From Bacteroidales bacterium (GTDB taxonomy: Bacteria > Bacteroidota > Bacteroidia > Bacteroidales > WCHB1-69), in assembly GCA_017395245.1 (NCBI GenBank), contig JAFPVR010000004.1, positions 1 through 49,724 on the forward strand: DNA of 49,724 bases, written 5' to 3'. A program made the translations under genes and the position numbers. Numbering within the stretch: position 1 is the first letter of the stretch; every line of letters starts with the position of its first letter. Below the pieces are notes generated by a model, which ran no database searches, had not been told where the DNA came from, and worked only from the letters and a program-made list of their open reading frames with translations. Shown piece after piece: positions 8,072 through 15,546 of the stretch.

Positions 8072-8138
8072 CGGTTTTAGAATTAACACTGGTTAGACGC
8101 AGGATAGGGTGAAAAACTACAAATCAGTTATTGCGTGG

Positions 8139-8146
8139 CAAAAATA
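8139..8146 (-). promoter_or_regulatory. -7 promoter element for the ECF sigma operon
   Basis: TATTTTTG on the minus strand, about 68 bases upstream of the chosen start; it lies next to the 63-bp repeat copy at 8151-8213. Confidence 0.55.
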
Positions 8147-8150
8147 AAAA

Positions 8151-8213
8151 TTCCCGCAGAACTCGCAGACTTCCGCAGAAAAAATACGCGCAGATACGTG
8201 CGATACGCGGAGA
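8151..8213. repeat. 63-bp intergenic repeat, copy A
   Basis: A 63-bp unit beginning TTCCCGCAGA and ending GATACGCGGAGA. Two further copies of exactly 63 bp lie on the other side of the AAA ATPase gene at 9483-9545 and 9551-9613, all in the same orientation. Confidence 0.85.
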
Positions 8214-8231
8214 AAAAAACCTCTTCTATAA

Positions 8232-8266
8232 ATTATGTTACTAACATAATGCTATTAGCATAATTT
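8232..8266. promoter_or_regulatory. Paired palindromes upstream of the AAA ATPase promoter
   Basis: Two adjoining inverted repeats, ATTATGTT-act-AACATAAT (8232-8250) and ATGCT-att-AGCAT (8249-8261), end a few bases before the -7 box at 8270. They have the form and position of an operator for a dimeric regulator. Confidence 0.5.
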
Positions 8267-8269
8267 TTG

Positions 8270-8277
8270 TATCTTTG
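8270..8277 (+). promoter_or_regulatory. -7 promoter element for the AAA ATPase
   Basis: TATCTTTG fits TAnnTTTG; the start codon is 28 bases downstream. Confidence 0.75.
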
Positions 8278-8304
8278 CCGCGTTATTAAAATAGTATGCT
8301 GTAA

Positions 8305-9471
8305 ATGAGCAAGATAAAGAATCCGTTTATCGTTAAGGGGCGCATTCCTTCGGAATACTTTTGCGACAGAGTGGAGGAAACGAAGAAGCTAACCCGAGAG
8401 CTGCTGGCCGGGAACGATGTGGTTATCATGTCCTCGCGCCGTCTCGGGAAAACGGGGCTGGTGCAACATTGTTTTGACCAATCCGTTTTCGAGGAGGATT
8501 ATTACACCTTTTTTATAGACATATTGGAAACCAGCTCTTTGCGCGATTTCACGTACGCACTTGGCAAATGTGTCTTTGAAACGCTGAAACCGAAAGGAAG
8601 GAAGTTCGTCGATACTTTTGTGCAGACCTTGAAGTCACTTCAGGCGGGTTGGGGGTATGATCCGATTTCTGGAATGCCGAAATTCACCTTCTCCATTGGT
8701 GCCATCACAAACCCGCAAGTAACGCTGAATGAGATTTTTACCCTAATAGAAAAAGCGGACAAACGCTGCATCGTAGCTATTGACGAGTTTCAGCAGATTA
8801 CGAAATACCCGGAGAAGAATGTGGAGGCTGTTCTGCGCGGGTTTATCCAACATCTGTCCAATTGCGATTTTATTTTCGCTGGTTCGGAGCGGCATCTACT
8901 GACAGAGATGTTCAGCACGTATGGCCGTCCTTTTTACAACAGCACGTCGTCATTGCACCTCGACCCCATCCTGAAAGAGCACTATGTGGAGTTCGTTACC
9001 ACTAATTTTCAACGTTTTCAAAAACAGATTGGTGCAGAAATTGTAGAACGCACTTACGACTTGTACGAGGGCAATACCTTCTGCCTGCAAAAAACATTCA
9101 ATATGGCATTTGACAAGACAGATTTGCAATGTGAATGCACGGAACAGGATGTGCGTCAAACCATTGATGAGATTCTTTCGGACAAAGAGCGGGATTTCCA
9201 GAGCATCCTTTCCTACGTCGCCTCCCGTCCAAAAGAGCTACTGATTGCCATTGCATTGGACAATCATGTGGACAAACCCACATCCGCCGCCTTCATCCGC
9301 AATCACCAACTACAATCGGCCAGCTCCGTGCAATCGGCCATCAAACAACTACTTCAAGATGAGCTCATTACATATCAAGTGAATGAAGAAGGAAAAAAGG
9401 TTTACCAAGTATCAGACCCGTTCTTAAAACTGTGGCTCCAGCAGTCGTTCAACGGAGGCTTCGAGTTCTAA
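8305..9471 (+). CDS. AAA+ ATPase of the archaeal-type/STAND-like family
   Basis: A 388-residue ATPase. The N-terminus FCDRVEETKKLTRELLAGNDVVIMSSRRLGKTGLVQHCF contains the Walker A-like SRRLGKTG. Walker B is CIVAIDEFQQI (residues about 153-163), and FIFAGSERHLL is the sensor 1 stretch. The C-terminal about 100 residues look like a winged helix (SSVQSAIKQLLQDELITYQVNEEGKKVYQVSDPFLKLWL). This architecture matches the COG1672 type of ATPases whose role is unknown in most cases. There is no signal peptide. It stands alone with its own promoter, and 63-bp repeats bracket it on both sides. A second, different ATPase of the same superfamily lies at 47478-48926. Confidence 0.85.
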   Translation: MSKIKNPFIVKGRIPSEYFCDRVEETKKLTRELLAGNDVVIMSSRRLGKTGLVQHCFDQSVFEEDYYTFFIDILETSSLRDFTYALGKCVFETLKPKGRKFVDTFVQTLKSLQAGWGYDPISGMPKFTFSIGAITNPQVTLNEIFTLIEKADKRCIVAIDEFQQITKYPEKNVEAVLRGFIQHLSNCDFIFAGSERHLLTEMFSTYGRPFYNSTSSLHLDPILKEHYVEFVTTNFQRFQKQIGAEIVERTYDLYEGNTFCLQKTFNMAFDKTDLQCECTEQDVRQTIDEILSDKERDFQSILSYVASRPKELLIAIALDNHVDKPTSAAFIRNHQLQSASSVQSAIKQLLQDELITYQVNEEGKKVYQVSDPFLKLWLQQSFNGGFEF

Positions 9472-9482
9472 TATGGCATTTT

Positions 9483-9613
9483 TTCCCGCAAACTACGCAG
9501 ACTTTCGCAGAAAAAATACGTGCCGATACGCGCGATACGCGGAGATGATTTTCCCGCAGACCTCGCAGACTTCCGCAGAAAAATTACGTGGAGATACGCG
9601 CGATACGCGGAGA
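9483..9613. repeat. 63-bp intergenic repeat, tandem copies B and C
   Basis: Two copies (9483-9545 and 9551-9613) separated by 5 bases, same orientation as copy A at 8151. Together the three copies bracket the AAA ATPase gene. Copy C runs up to the galK promoter. Confidence 0.85.
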
Positions 9614-9624
9614 TAAAAAAATCG

Positions 9625-9632
9625 TACCTTTG
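9625..9632 (+). promoter_or_regulatory. -7 promoter element for galK
   Basis: TACCTTTG, 57 bases upstream of the galK ATG. The leader holds the palindrome at 9646-9667. Confidence 0.75.
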
Positions 9633-9645
9633 CCCCCTGAAATCC

Positions 9646-9667
9646 GAGACGTGGCACGCCACGTCTC
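9646..9667. repeat. Palindrome in the galK leader (GAGACG family)
   Basis: GAGACGTGGC (9646-9655) pairs with GCCACGTCTC (9658-9667) around two bases. It ends in the CGTCTCTAC sequence shared with the dispersed palindromes at 1723, 11665, 33001 and 43521. Confidence 0.75.
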
Positions 9668-9688
9668 TACAAAGGTAAAACTCCGACT

Positions 9689-10810
9689 ATGCAGAAAACC
9701 GAACGCCACTTTTTCGCCCCCGGCCGCGTGAACCTCATCGGTGACCACACCGACTACAACGGCGGACTCGTCTTTCCCGCCGCGCTCAATATGGGCACCT
9801 ACCTCACCGTAAGTCCCTCGGAAGATGACTGTTATCACTTCTCCTCCGAGAACGATCCCGCTGCTTTTACCCTCCGAAAAGAGGAGCTGACACTGCGGCA
9901 CCATAGCTGGGTAGATTACCCGCTCGGCGTGGTCAAGGAGTTCACCGACAGGGGATTTCCCGTGAGCGGTCTCCAGTTCCACTACCGCGGTGACCTGCCC
10001 ATCGGGGCCGCGCTCTCCTCCTCCGCCTCCATCGAAATGGCGACCGCCGTGGCCCTCAACGCCTTGAACGGCAGTCCGTTCACGATGTTAGAGCTCGTGA
10101 AGATGGCCCAGCACGCGGAAAACGACTTCGTGAGGATGAACTGCGGCATCATGGACCAGTTCGCCTCGGGATTCGGGAAGAAAAACTGCGCCATCGCACT
10201 GGACTGCAATACGTTGGCGTACGAACATGTGCCATTGGAGATGCAGGGGCTGAAGTTCGTCATCGCCAACACCAACAAGAAACGCGAGTTGGTGGATTCG
10301 GCCTACAACCAACGGCGCAGCGAATGCCAGCAGGCGTTGGAGATTTTGCAACAGCATACGTCTGTGGAGAATCTCTGTCAACTGACTGTGTCGCAGTTTG
10401 ATGGGTTGTCGGAATACCTCACTGGCGGTGTGCTCAAACGGGCGCGACACGCCGTGCGCGAAAACGGGCATGTGCGGGAGGCTATCATCGCCCTCAAACG
10501 CGGCGACATGACCCGTTTCGGTCAGCTGATGAACGCCTCGCACGCTTCCCTGCGCGATGACTACGAGGTCACCTGTCCCGAATTGGACTTCCTGGCCGAA
10601 CAAGCGCAGCAGTTCCCCGGTGTACTCGGCAGCCGTATGACTGGCGCGGGTTTTGGTGGCTGTACGGTTACGTTGATTGCTGAGAATCAGGTGGATGCGT
10701 TTGTTGAGAATGTCGGAAAAGCCTACGAGCAGCAGTTTAATATCCGTGCCGATTTTTATGTGGCGGAGATTGGGAATGGCGCTGGCGAAATGATGAATTA
10801 TGAATGCTGA
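9689..10810 (+). CDS. galK: Galactokinase
   Basis: Phosphorylates alpha-D-galactose to galactose-1-phosphate with ATP in the Leloir pathway; cytoplasmic GHMP kinase. The 373-residue length is typical. Seen: the galactokinase signature PGRVNLIGDHTDYNGGLVFP near the N-terminus, the GHMP ATP-binding motif PIGAALSSSAS (residues about 103-113), catalytic-region GIMDQFASGFG, and the C-terminal GSRMTGAGFGGCTV loop. No other gal genes are adjacent; the sodium/sugar symporter at 16203 is a possible partner. The next gene starts 23 bases downstream, so the two may be co-transcribed. Confidence 0.97.
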   Translation: MQKTERHFFAPGRVNLIGDHTDYNGGLVFPAALNMGTYLTVSPSEDDCYHFSSENDPAAFTLRKEELTLRHHSWVDYPLGVVKEFTDRGFPVSGLQFHYRGDLPIGAALSSSASIEMATAVALNALNGSPFTMLELVKMAQHAENDFVRMNCGIMDQFASGFGKKNCAIALDCNTLAYEHVPLEMQGLKFVIANTNKKRELVDSAYNQRRSECQQALEILQQHTSVENLCQLTVSQFDGLSEYLTGGVLKRARHAVRENGHVREAIIALKRGDMTRFGQLMNASHASLRDDYEVTCPELDFLAEQAQQFPGVLGSRMTGAGFGGCTVTLIAENQVDAFVENVGKAYEQQFNIRADFYVAEIGNGAGEMMNYEC

Positions 10811-10832
10811 ATGCTGAATAAAAATAACGAAT

Positions 10833-11645
10833 ATGAAGAATTGTAAACAATTGTTGTACAGCTTTTTATTTGTGCTGGGTCTTACCTTGACGGCCGCCGC
10901 CCAAGGCGGGCATGTCCTTACTGCCAAAATCATACCTTGCACAAGCAGCGAACCCGGAAAAACCGTCATACCGGAGCAGGATGCCAGCCAGTTTGTTAAC
11001 ATTACCGATGTGGTGCCGGATGCGATCCTGGAGATTCGCTACTTTAGCACCTATAACTTTGTGGGAGAGCGCATTGACGGCTACCTGCAACCTACCGCCC
11101 TGTTGACAAAACGCGCTGCCGATAGTCTGAAAGCGGTGAGCGACGACGTGATGCGCATGGGTTACCGGCTGAAGATTTACGATGCTTACCGTCCACAGAT
11201 GGCCGTTGACCATTTCGTGCGCTGGGCCGCCGATGTGCCCGACACGATGATGCGGCGTTACTTCTACCCCGAGGTGGATAAGAGCCGGTTGTTCGAACTG
11301 GAGTACATCATGGCGAGAAGCGGCCATACCCGCGGCTCCACCGTCGATCTCACCCTCTTCGACATGAACACCGAGAAGGAACTTGACATGGGCGGCACCT
11401 TCGACTGGTTCGGCGAGGAGAGCCATCCCGACTTCGGCGGTAACCCCGAGACGGGCGAGTTCAATGGGAAACCGTCTCCTGCCGGCCGCACCATCACCGC
11501 CGAACAGTTTCGCAACCGCATGATCCTGCGGGAGGCGATGTTGCGCCACGGTTTCAAGCCCCTCGACAGCGAATGGTGGCATTTCACATTGAAGGATGAA
11601 CCGTATCCGGAGACCTATTTTGTGTTTCCGGTGAAAGAACTGTGA
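10833..11645 (+). CDS. D-alanyl-D-alanine dipeptidase-like M15 peptidase (VanX/DdpX family)
   Basis: A 270-residue exported zinc dipeptidase. The signal peptide is MKNCKQLLYSFLFVLGLTLT followed by AAAQG. The M15D signature is present: the substrate-arginine region LKIYDAYRPQ, SGHTRGSTVDLTL holding the first zinc His and Asp, and EWWHF holding the catalytic Glu and the last zinc His. VanX cleaves D-Ala-D-Ala; exported homologues such as DdpX serve peptidoglycan recycling, so glycopeptide resistance should not be assumed, and no vanH or vanA is nearby. It follows galK by 22 bases, probably in the same transcript. Confidence 0.9.
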   Translation: MKNCKQLLYSFLFVLGLTLTAAAQGGHVLTAKIIPCTSSEPGKTVIPEQDASQFVNITDVVPDAILEIRYFSTYNFVGERIDGYLQPTALLTKRAADSLKAVSDDVMRMGYRLKIYDAYRPQMAVDHFVRWAADVPDTMMRRYFYPEVDKSRLFELEYIMARSGHTRGSTVDLTLFDMNTEKELDMGGTFDWFGEESHPDFGGNPETGEFNGKPSPAGRTITAEQFRNRMILREAMLRHGFKPLDSEWWHFTLKDEPYPETYFVFPVKEL

Positions 11646-11664
11646 TAATTTATCTCTTACATTG

Positions 11665-11698
11665 GTCGTAGAGACGTGCTGCAGCGCGTCTCTACGAC
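11665..11698. repeat. Palindrome, GTAGAGACG family (variant)
   Basis: GTCGTAGAGACG (11665-11676) pairs perfectly with CGTCTCTACGAC (11687-11698) around a 10-nt middle. It lies just after the VanX-like gene and may act as part of its terminator. Confidence 0.8.
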
Positions 11699-11730
11699 TT
11701 TAGGAACAATCATGGAATGCTTCTGATTGT

Positions 11731-11765
11731 TGAACTGGTCAAAAATTTTGACCAGTTCAGTTTTT
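11731..11765 (+). repeat. Intergenic GGTCA palindrome, followed by a T-run
   Basis: TGAACTGGTCAA (11731-11742), loop AAATT, TTGACCAGTTCA (11748-11759): perfect 12-bp arms. GTTTTTG follows, so it could end the galK-VanX transcript. The core and the 5-nt AT loop are those of the palindromes inside the neighbouring ORF6N gene (12591 and 12666) and inside the second ORF6N gene (35565-35759). Confidence 0.8.
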
Positions 11766-11828
11766 GTGTGGTTTGGGATCTCGCCTGCGGCAAATAAAGG
11801 TTTGCGTCACACAGATTGCACGGATTTT

Positions 11829-12896
11829 TCAGAATAACAGCACAGGATTGTTCAACAACGTGTCAACAATCTGATGGTAAACTTGCCGGTCGGCCACCTC
11901 AGTGATAGTGGTCACTTTGTTTCCGGCATCTTTTGATGATGCGCCGCAATGAAAAATACGCTCGCCATCGGTATTGTAGTCGAGAATGATGTATCGGTCA
12001 TGAAAAATGCCGCAAGTTTGGCGAAAACTGACTTGAATGTTCGGGTACTCTCTATGAAAATCATCGTAATCGGCTTGATGGAACCCTTTTCCCGTGTTGT
12101 CGCTAAAAACGGTGATGGGAATGTTGTCCACAACGTTTTTAAGCAGTACCAGCGTTTTCAGACCGATATAATTGTCTATAACAAAAACGCTACTTTTAGC
12201 AGATTTGTAGATGTTGCTATATGCGATATTGGCCTCAACCGACTCACCGTTAAGGATCAGGTATTCTCGTCGTGTCATCGGGTCGGTAAAGTCGCGCACC
12301 ACCTTAGCAAGATCGGTTTTGGCGACCATCGTGTTCTTGATTTCAGCAATGTCAGCCGTATTTTGAGCAGTTTGAATGGATAACTGGACCAGCTCTTTGT
12401 TTCCAATCAAGTATCTGTTTTCAACAATGAAATCCTTCATTCCTTTGAAGGTTCGAATCAGCGCTTTACTCTGTTCAACAGCCAATTCGCCTTTCAAGAC
12501 GGTCATAAGCATGTAAATGCCTTGCTCGGTAAATGCATAAGGTAGTGTGCGACTTTTTGAGCTTAACTTTGTGATAGGTATAAATCTATCATTTGCGGTC
12601 AAAATTTTTGACCGCAAATTCAAGTCTGGATTGTAGTCTATTGATAATGAATTGGTTTCATTCTGTTTTGAGGTCAAAATTTTTGACCTCAAAATTTCTT
12701 CATATTCAATTTTGGTCAATTGAAACCGGAAATCATCGTCGAATTTTTCGATGTTGTTCTTCACTTGTTGGTTGAATGCTTTTGTGGTGTAGCCGTAGAT
12801 CGATGCCAAATCAGCATCGAGCATCACCTTGACTCCACGTACGATATAAATCAGTTTGCTGAGGTCTTCAAAGTTGTTTGCATTTTCTGAATTCAT
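11829..12896 (-). CDS. ORF6N-domain protein with C-terminal PLD-like domain (copy 1)
   Basis: A 355-residue protein. The N-terminal about 130 residues are an ORF6N domain, a phage-type DNA-binding module (IYIVRGVKVMLDADLASIYG, FQLTKIEYEEIL, LPYAFTEQGIYMLMTVLKG). The C-terminal part carries H299-x-R301-x4-D306 followed by HCGASSKDAG, resembling one HKD motif of phospholipase D-type nucleases with Lys replaced by Arg. The peptide LRSKILT occurs twice (residues 69-75 and 94-100), each encoded by a perfect inverted repeat. The closest relative in the window is the gene at 35323. It has its own promoter and no operon partners. DNA binding is supported by the family; nuclease activity is only inferred. 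Confidence 0.85.
   Translation of the reverse strand: MNSENANNFEDLSKLIYIVRGVKVMLDADLASIYGYTTKAFNQQVKNNIEKFDDDFRFQLTKIEYEEILRSKILTSKQNETNSLSIDYNPDLNLRSKILTANDRFIPITKLSSKSRTLPYAFTEQGIYMLMTVLKGELAVEQSKALIRTFKGMKDFIVENRYLIGNKELVQLSIQTAQNTADIAEIKNTMVAKTDLAKVVRDFTDPMTRREYLILNGESVEANIAYSNIYKSAKSSVFVIDNYIGLKTLVLLKNVVDNIPITVFSDNTGKGFHQADYDDFHREYPNIQVSFRQTCGIFHDRYIILDYNTDGERIFHCGASSKDAGNKVTTITEVADRQVYHQIVDTLLNNPVLLF
12591..12619. repeat. Intragenic palindrome in ORF6N copy 1 (a)
   Basis: ATTTGCGGTCAA, loop AATTT, TTGACCGCAAAT: perfect 12-bp arms inside the coding sequence, encoding one of the two LRSKILT peptides. Confidence 0.9.
12666..12694. repeat. Intragenic palindrome in ORF6N copy 1 (b)
   Basis: TTTTGAGGTCAA, loop AATTT, TTGACCTCAAAA: perfect 12-bp arms. 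Compared with the copy at 12591, the outer arms differ in sequence but still pair. Confidence 0.9.
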
Positions 12897-12922
12897 TTCT
12901 CTTTAATTAAATTTCCAGACCG

Positions 12923-12930
12923 CAAACATA
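12923..12930 (-). promoter_or_regulatory. -7 promoter element for ORF6N copy 1
   Basis: TATGTTTG on the minus strand, about 27 bases upstream of the ATG. Confidence 0.65.
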
Positions 12931-13306
12931 CAAAATCTTTTCGAGAAAATCAAGGACAATTATAATTTAACTAATTAAAAATCAAATATATAAAAATAAC
13001 AGTTTTCGATATAAAAGTTGCAGCTTTAGGTATAAAAGTTGCAAAATTGTAAAAATTGTGAGAATAATAATGCATGTGCGCGTTGGGTGGAGCAGGCGGG
13101 TTTTTGGAAAAATATGGCGGGAATAGTGCAATGCATAGGAGCATCCGCTTCCCAGCGGATGAGACAATGGTAGATTGACAACGAAAAACAGTCGAAAAAA
13201 AACAGGCGACAACCTGAAACAGTCGCAAATATTAACCCACTAACTCAGCCTCCGGCTTTTTTTTGTTGCCGAAGGCATTTTCTTTTTTTAATGTGAAATA
13301 AATGTG
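12931..13306. other. AT-rich non-coding stretch with one hairpin
   Basis: No convincing gene is seen between the ORF6N promoter and the RNA promoter at 13307. It holds a short direct repeat (ATATAAAAGTTGCA and GTATAAAAGTTGCA near 13010-13040), a hairpin CATCCGCT-TCCC-AGCGGATG at 13142-13161, and a T-rich stretch at 13255-13290. Confidence 0.6.
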
Positions 13307-13314
13307 TATTTTTG
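13307..13314 (+). promoter_or_regulatory. -7 promoter element for the structured RNA
   Basis: TATTTTTG, followed by no usable start codon in a sensible frame but by a strongly structured region ending in a terminator. Confidence 0.7.
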
Positions 13315-13319
13315 CAGCG

Positions 13320-13608
13320 TCGTTTCAACCGAAGCAGAAACAGGGATTCGTATTTCTGAAGAAGCGGAAGTGGCGGCAGGACATATTAAAAGAGACGTTG
13401 TAACAGCGTTTATCTGCGGCGTATAAGAATCTCGCAAATTCTATAGATTGTACCGCGATAATGCAATGTTCCTCGTTCCATGGTTTGGTCACACTCATTT
13501 GTGTTCCAATATGCGTGGGCTTCGGCATTGCTTATCTTGTACAATCAGGCAATGCGAGAGCCTTTATACGCGGGATAAGCAAAGTAGCAGATTCCCGCGC
13601 TTCTTTTT
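13320..13608 (+). ncRNA. Candidate independent structured RNA (rod-like, 6S- or Bacteroidales-1-like)
   Basis: About 290 nt with its own TAnnTTTG promoter and an intrinsic terminator (CGCGGGA 13569-13575 with TCCCGCG 13593-13599, then CTTCTTTTTG). Nested pairings read by eye build a long rod: 13359-13366 with 13598-13605; 13408-13414 with 13574-13580; 13419-13426 with 13564-13571 (8 bp); 13431-13436 with 13553-13558; 13446-13453 with 13539-13546 (8 bp); 13457-13468 with 13526-13536 (one bulge); TTGG and ACAC with GTGT and CCAA at the tip (13485-13509). The outermost helix competes with the terminator stem. A rod with internal bubbles recalls 6S RNA; the Bacteroidales-1 motif is also independently transcribed. 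The small ORFs across it have no family resemblance. Identity is unproven. Confidence 0.6.
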
Positions 13609-13697
13609 GTGTTCTTCTTTAAAACAAAAATTAATTCAGCATCGGGAATCATGCTGGCCAAAAAAATACTATGTGGATGGGCAATAGTTTAACTTTT

Positions 13698-14063
13698 ATG
13701 GCATCTAAAAAGAAACATTACAAATGGCCTTTTTTTAAAGTCAAAGTCAATCGATTTAATAGATTGTGTGAGCATGAGGTATCAGTGGAAGAATTACACG
13801 ATATACTTGAAGATGCTTACGAATACTATTTAGACGAAATCGGTCTGTCTATAAATGATAAAGAATCTCTTTTTGATGAATCAAACGCAGCATATAAGTT
13901 GGCACAACTGGACTGTCGGACAAAAACAAGCGGCGAGCCAATACTTGTTTGGATGTATAAACATAAAGATGGAACGTTTAAACATCTTGAATTCGGCACA
14001 CGCTATAGTTTTGACAAAATAATAGCATGTAAAAGGAGAAAAGCGTTTGTTGAGAATTCATAA
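13698..14063 (+). CDS. Small hypothetical protein
   Basis: A 121-residue protein not recognised. It starts MASKKKHYKWPFFKVKVNRF; an in-frame ATG at 13671 would add nine residues. It is mixed in charge, with an acidic helical stretch (VSVEELHDILEDAYEYYLDE) and a C-terminal beta-like part (EPILVWMYKHKDGTFKHLEFGTR). No signal peptide or membrane segment is seen. It is AT-rich like the next gene and unlike most of the window. It precedes the BspA-like cargo gene by 28 bases on the same strand, so the two may be an operon acquired together. Confidence 0.6.
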   Translation: MASKKKHYKWPFFKVKVNRFNRLCEHEVSVEELHDILEDAYEYYLDEIGLSINDKESLFDESNAAYKLAQLDCRTKTSGEPILVWMYKHKDGTFKHLEFGTRYSFDKIIACKRRKAFVENS

Positions 14064-14091
14064 TAACAATCACATAAATTTTAGTAATTCT

Positions 14092-15546
14092 ATGAAACGT
14101 CTATTTTTATTTGTTATTACTATTATGGCAATGTGGCAGACTGCAACTGCCAAGTTTTCATCTGTGTCACCGAGCGGACACACTCTATATTATGAAGTTT
14201 TTGGCACTCATGTTCGTGTTACTTCTTCCGGAGAAGATGGTTATTGGTCCACACCTCCAATAGGTGATTTAATAATACCGGATAGCGTGACTAATAATGG
14301 CACCACATACGATGTTAAAGGAATTGGATATAGAGCTTTCTTTTATTGTAATGGTTTGACATCTATATCTATTCCACTTACCGTTACTTACATTGAGGCT
14401 TTTGCATTCTATGAGTGTACCAGTTTGACGACAATATACTTCACAGGTTCTATTGAACAATGGTGTAATATTGGTCGTGATAATGGCGGGCATGGTAACG
14501 GGTATTTTTATGTGCCTTATCGTTTATACATTGGTAATGTAGAAATTGAACATCTTGTTATTCCCAATGGCATTTCCCAAATTAAGAAACTGTCGTTTAA
14601 CAAATGCATTAGTTTGTTGTCAGCAACAATTCCAGAGTCCATCACTAGTATAGGAGGAGGTGCATTTTCCGGTTGTACGAACCTAACGACGGTCAACTTC
14701 AATCCTAATAATTTGATGGAAGGAGGCTTTGGAAGCTGCTCTTCTTTGGCAACTTTAAATATCGGAGACAATGTTAAAAACATTCCTAATGATGCATTTC
14801 GTAATTGTAGTATGTTGACGTCTATAATCATTCCAGATTCAGTTACGCACATCGGTGATTATGCGTTCAAAAATTGCAATCATTGCACAAACATCACCTT
14901 GGGAAAGAATCTTCAATACATAGGTCAGGGTTCTTTTGATCAATGTGATCAGGTTCAGATTGTAACCTCAAAGTCAGAAATTCCCCCTACTTTATATGGC
15001 TCTAGTTCAATAGCGGGCAATATGCTTTATATTCCATGTGGTTCATCATCAGCCTACTCATTGACTGCTTATTGGACAATCTTTTTTCCCGACAGATTCG
15101 AAGAAAAACTAATGTATTCTCTAATTGCCACATCATCAGATGCCTCTATGGGTTATGTCCAAATTGTAACGCAGCCAAGTTGTGTAAATCTTGAGGCAGA
15201 AATAGTGGCTACACCTTATCAAAACTATCGGTTTGATCATTGGAGTGACGGGAATACAAATAATCCGAGATACATCGTAATGTTACAAGACACTTTAATA
15301 CAAGCTATTTTTGTGGAAGATAGCGATACCGGTATAGATGATATTAATCCAAATGTTTGTACGGTGTATTCTCAAGGAAAAAAAATAATAATCGAGACTG
15401 ATAAATCAGATGAAATTACAATATACAATGTTTGTGGCAAAAAAATAGATAGCGGGAGAAAAAAGACTTTTCGAGTACCCTCTACAGGTACTTACCTTGT
15501 CAAAATTGGCAACCATCCTGCTCGAAAAATCGTGGTTTTAGGATAA
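14092..15546 (+). CDS. BspA-like leucine-rich repeat surface protein with T9SS type A-like sorting domain
   Basis: A 484-residue exported protein; MKRLFLFVITIMAMWQTATA is the signal peptide, and the chosen ATG at 14092 puts it at the N-terminus (an upstream ATG at 14047 would add 15 residues). Residues about 50-320 hold repeated LRR_5 units of the form IPDSVTxIGxxAFxxCxxLTxI. Then comes an InlB B-repeat-like module (GYVQIV, FDHWSDGNTNNPRYIV). The last about 70 residues (KKIIIETDKSDEITIYNVCGKKI to TGTYLVKIGNHPARKIVV) look like a T9SS type A sorting domain, which would lead to export and surface anchoring. The role is probably adhesion. The gene is clearly AT-richer than its neighbours, suggesting transfer. 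Confidence 0.87.
   Translation: MKRLFLFVITIMAMWQTATAKFSSVSPSGHTLYYEVFGTHVRVTSSGEDGYWSTPPIGDLIIPDSVTNNGTTYDVKGIGYRAFFYCNGLTSISIPLTVTYIEAFAFYECTSLTTIYFTGSIEQWCNIGRDNGGHGNGYFYVPYRLYIGNVEIEHLVIPNGISQIKKLSFNKCISLLSATIPESITSIGGGAFSGCTNLTTVNFNPNNLMEGGFGSCSSLATLNIGDNVKNIPNDAFRNCSMLTSIIIPDSVTHIGDYAFKNCNHCTNITLGKNLQYIGQGSFDQCDQVQIVTSKSEIPPTLYGSSSIAGNMLYIPCGSSSAYSLTAYWTIFFPDRFEEKLMYSLIATSSDASMGYVQIVTQPSCVNLEAEIVATPYQNYRFDHWSDGNTNNPRYIVMLQDTLIQAIFVEDSDTGIDDINPNVCTVYSQGKKIIIETDKSDEITIYNVCGKKIDSGRKKTFRVPSTGTYLVKIGNHPARKIVVLG

Noticed and set aside
10833-11645. Vancomycin resistance gene
   Set aside because: The VanX-like enzyme has a signal peptide and no vanH, vanA, vanR or vanS partners; a cell-wall recycling role is more likely.
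12931-13306. Short minus-strand frames between ORF6N copy 1 and the structured RNA
   Set aside because: They are AT-rich, hydrophobic by composition, and have no promoter or homology.
13320-13608. Small frames on both strands across the structured RNA
   Set aside because: They span the paired arms and terminator; their peptide sequences resemble nothing, and the sequence is better explained as RNA.
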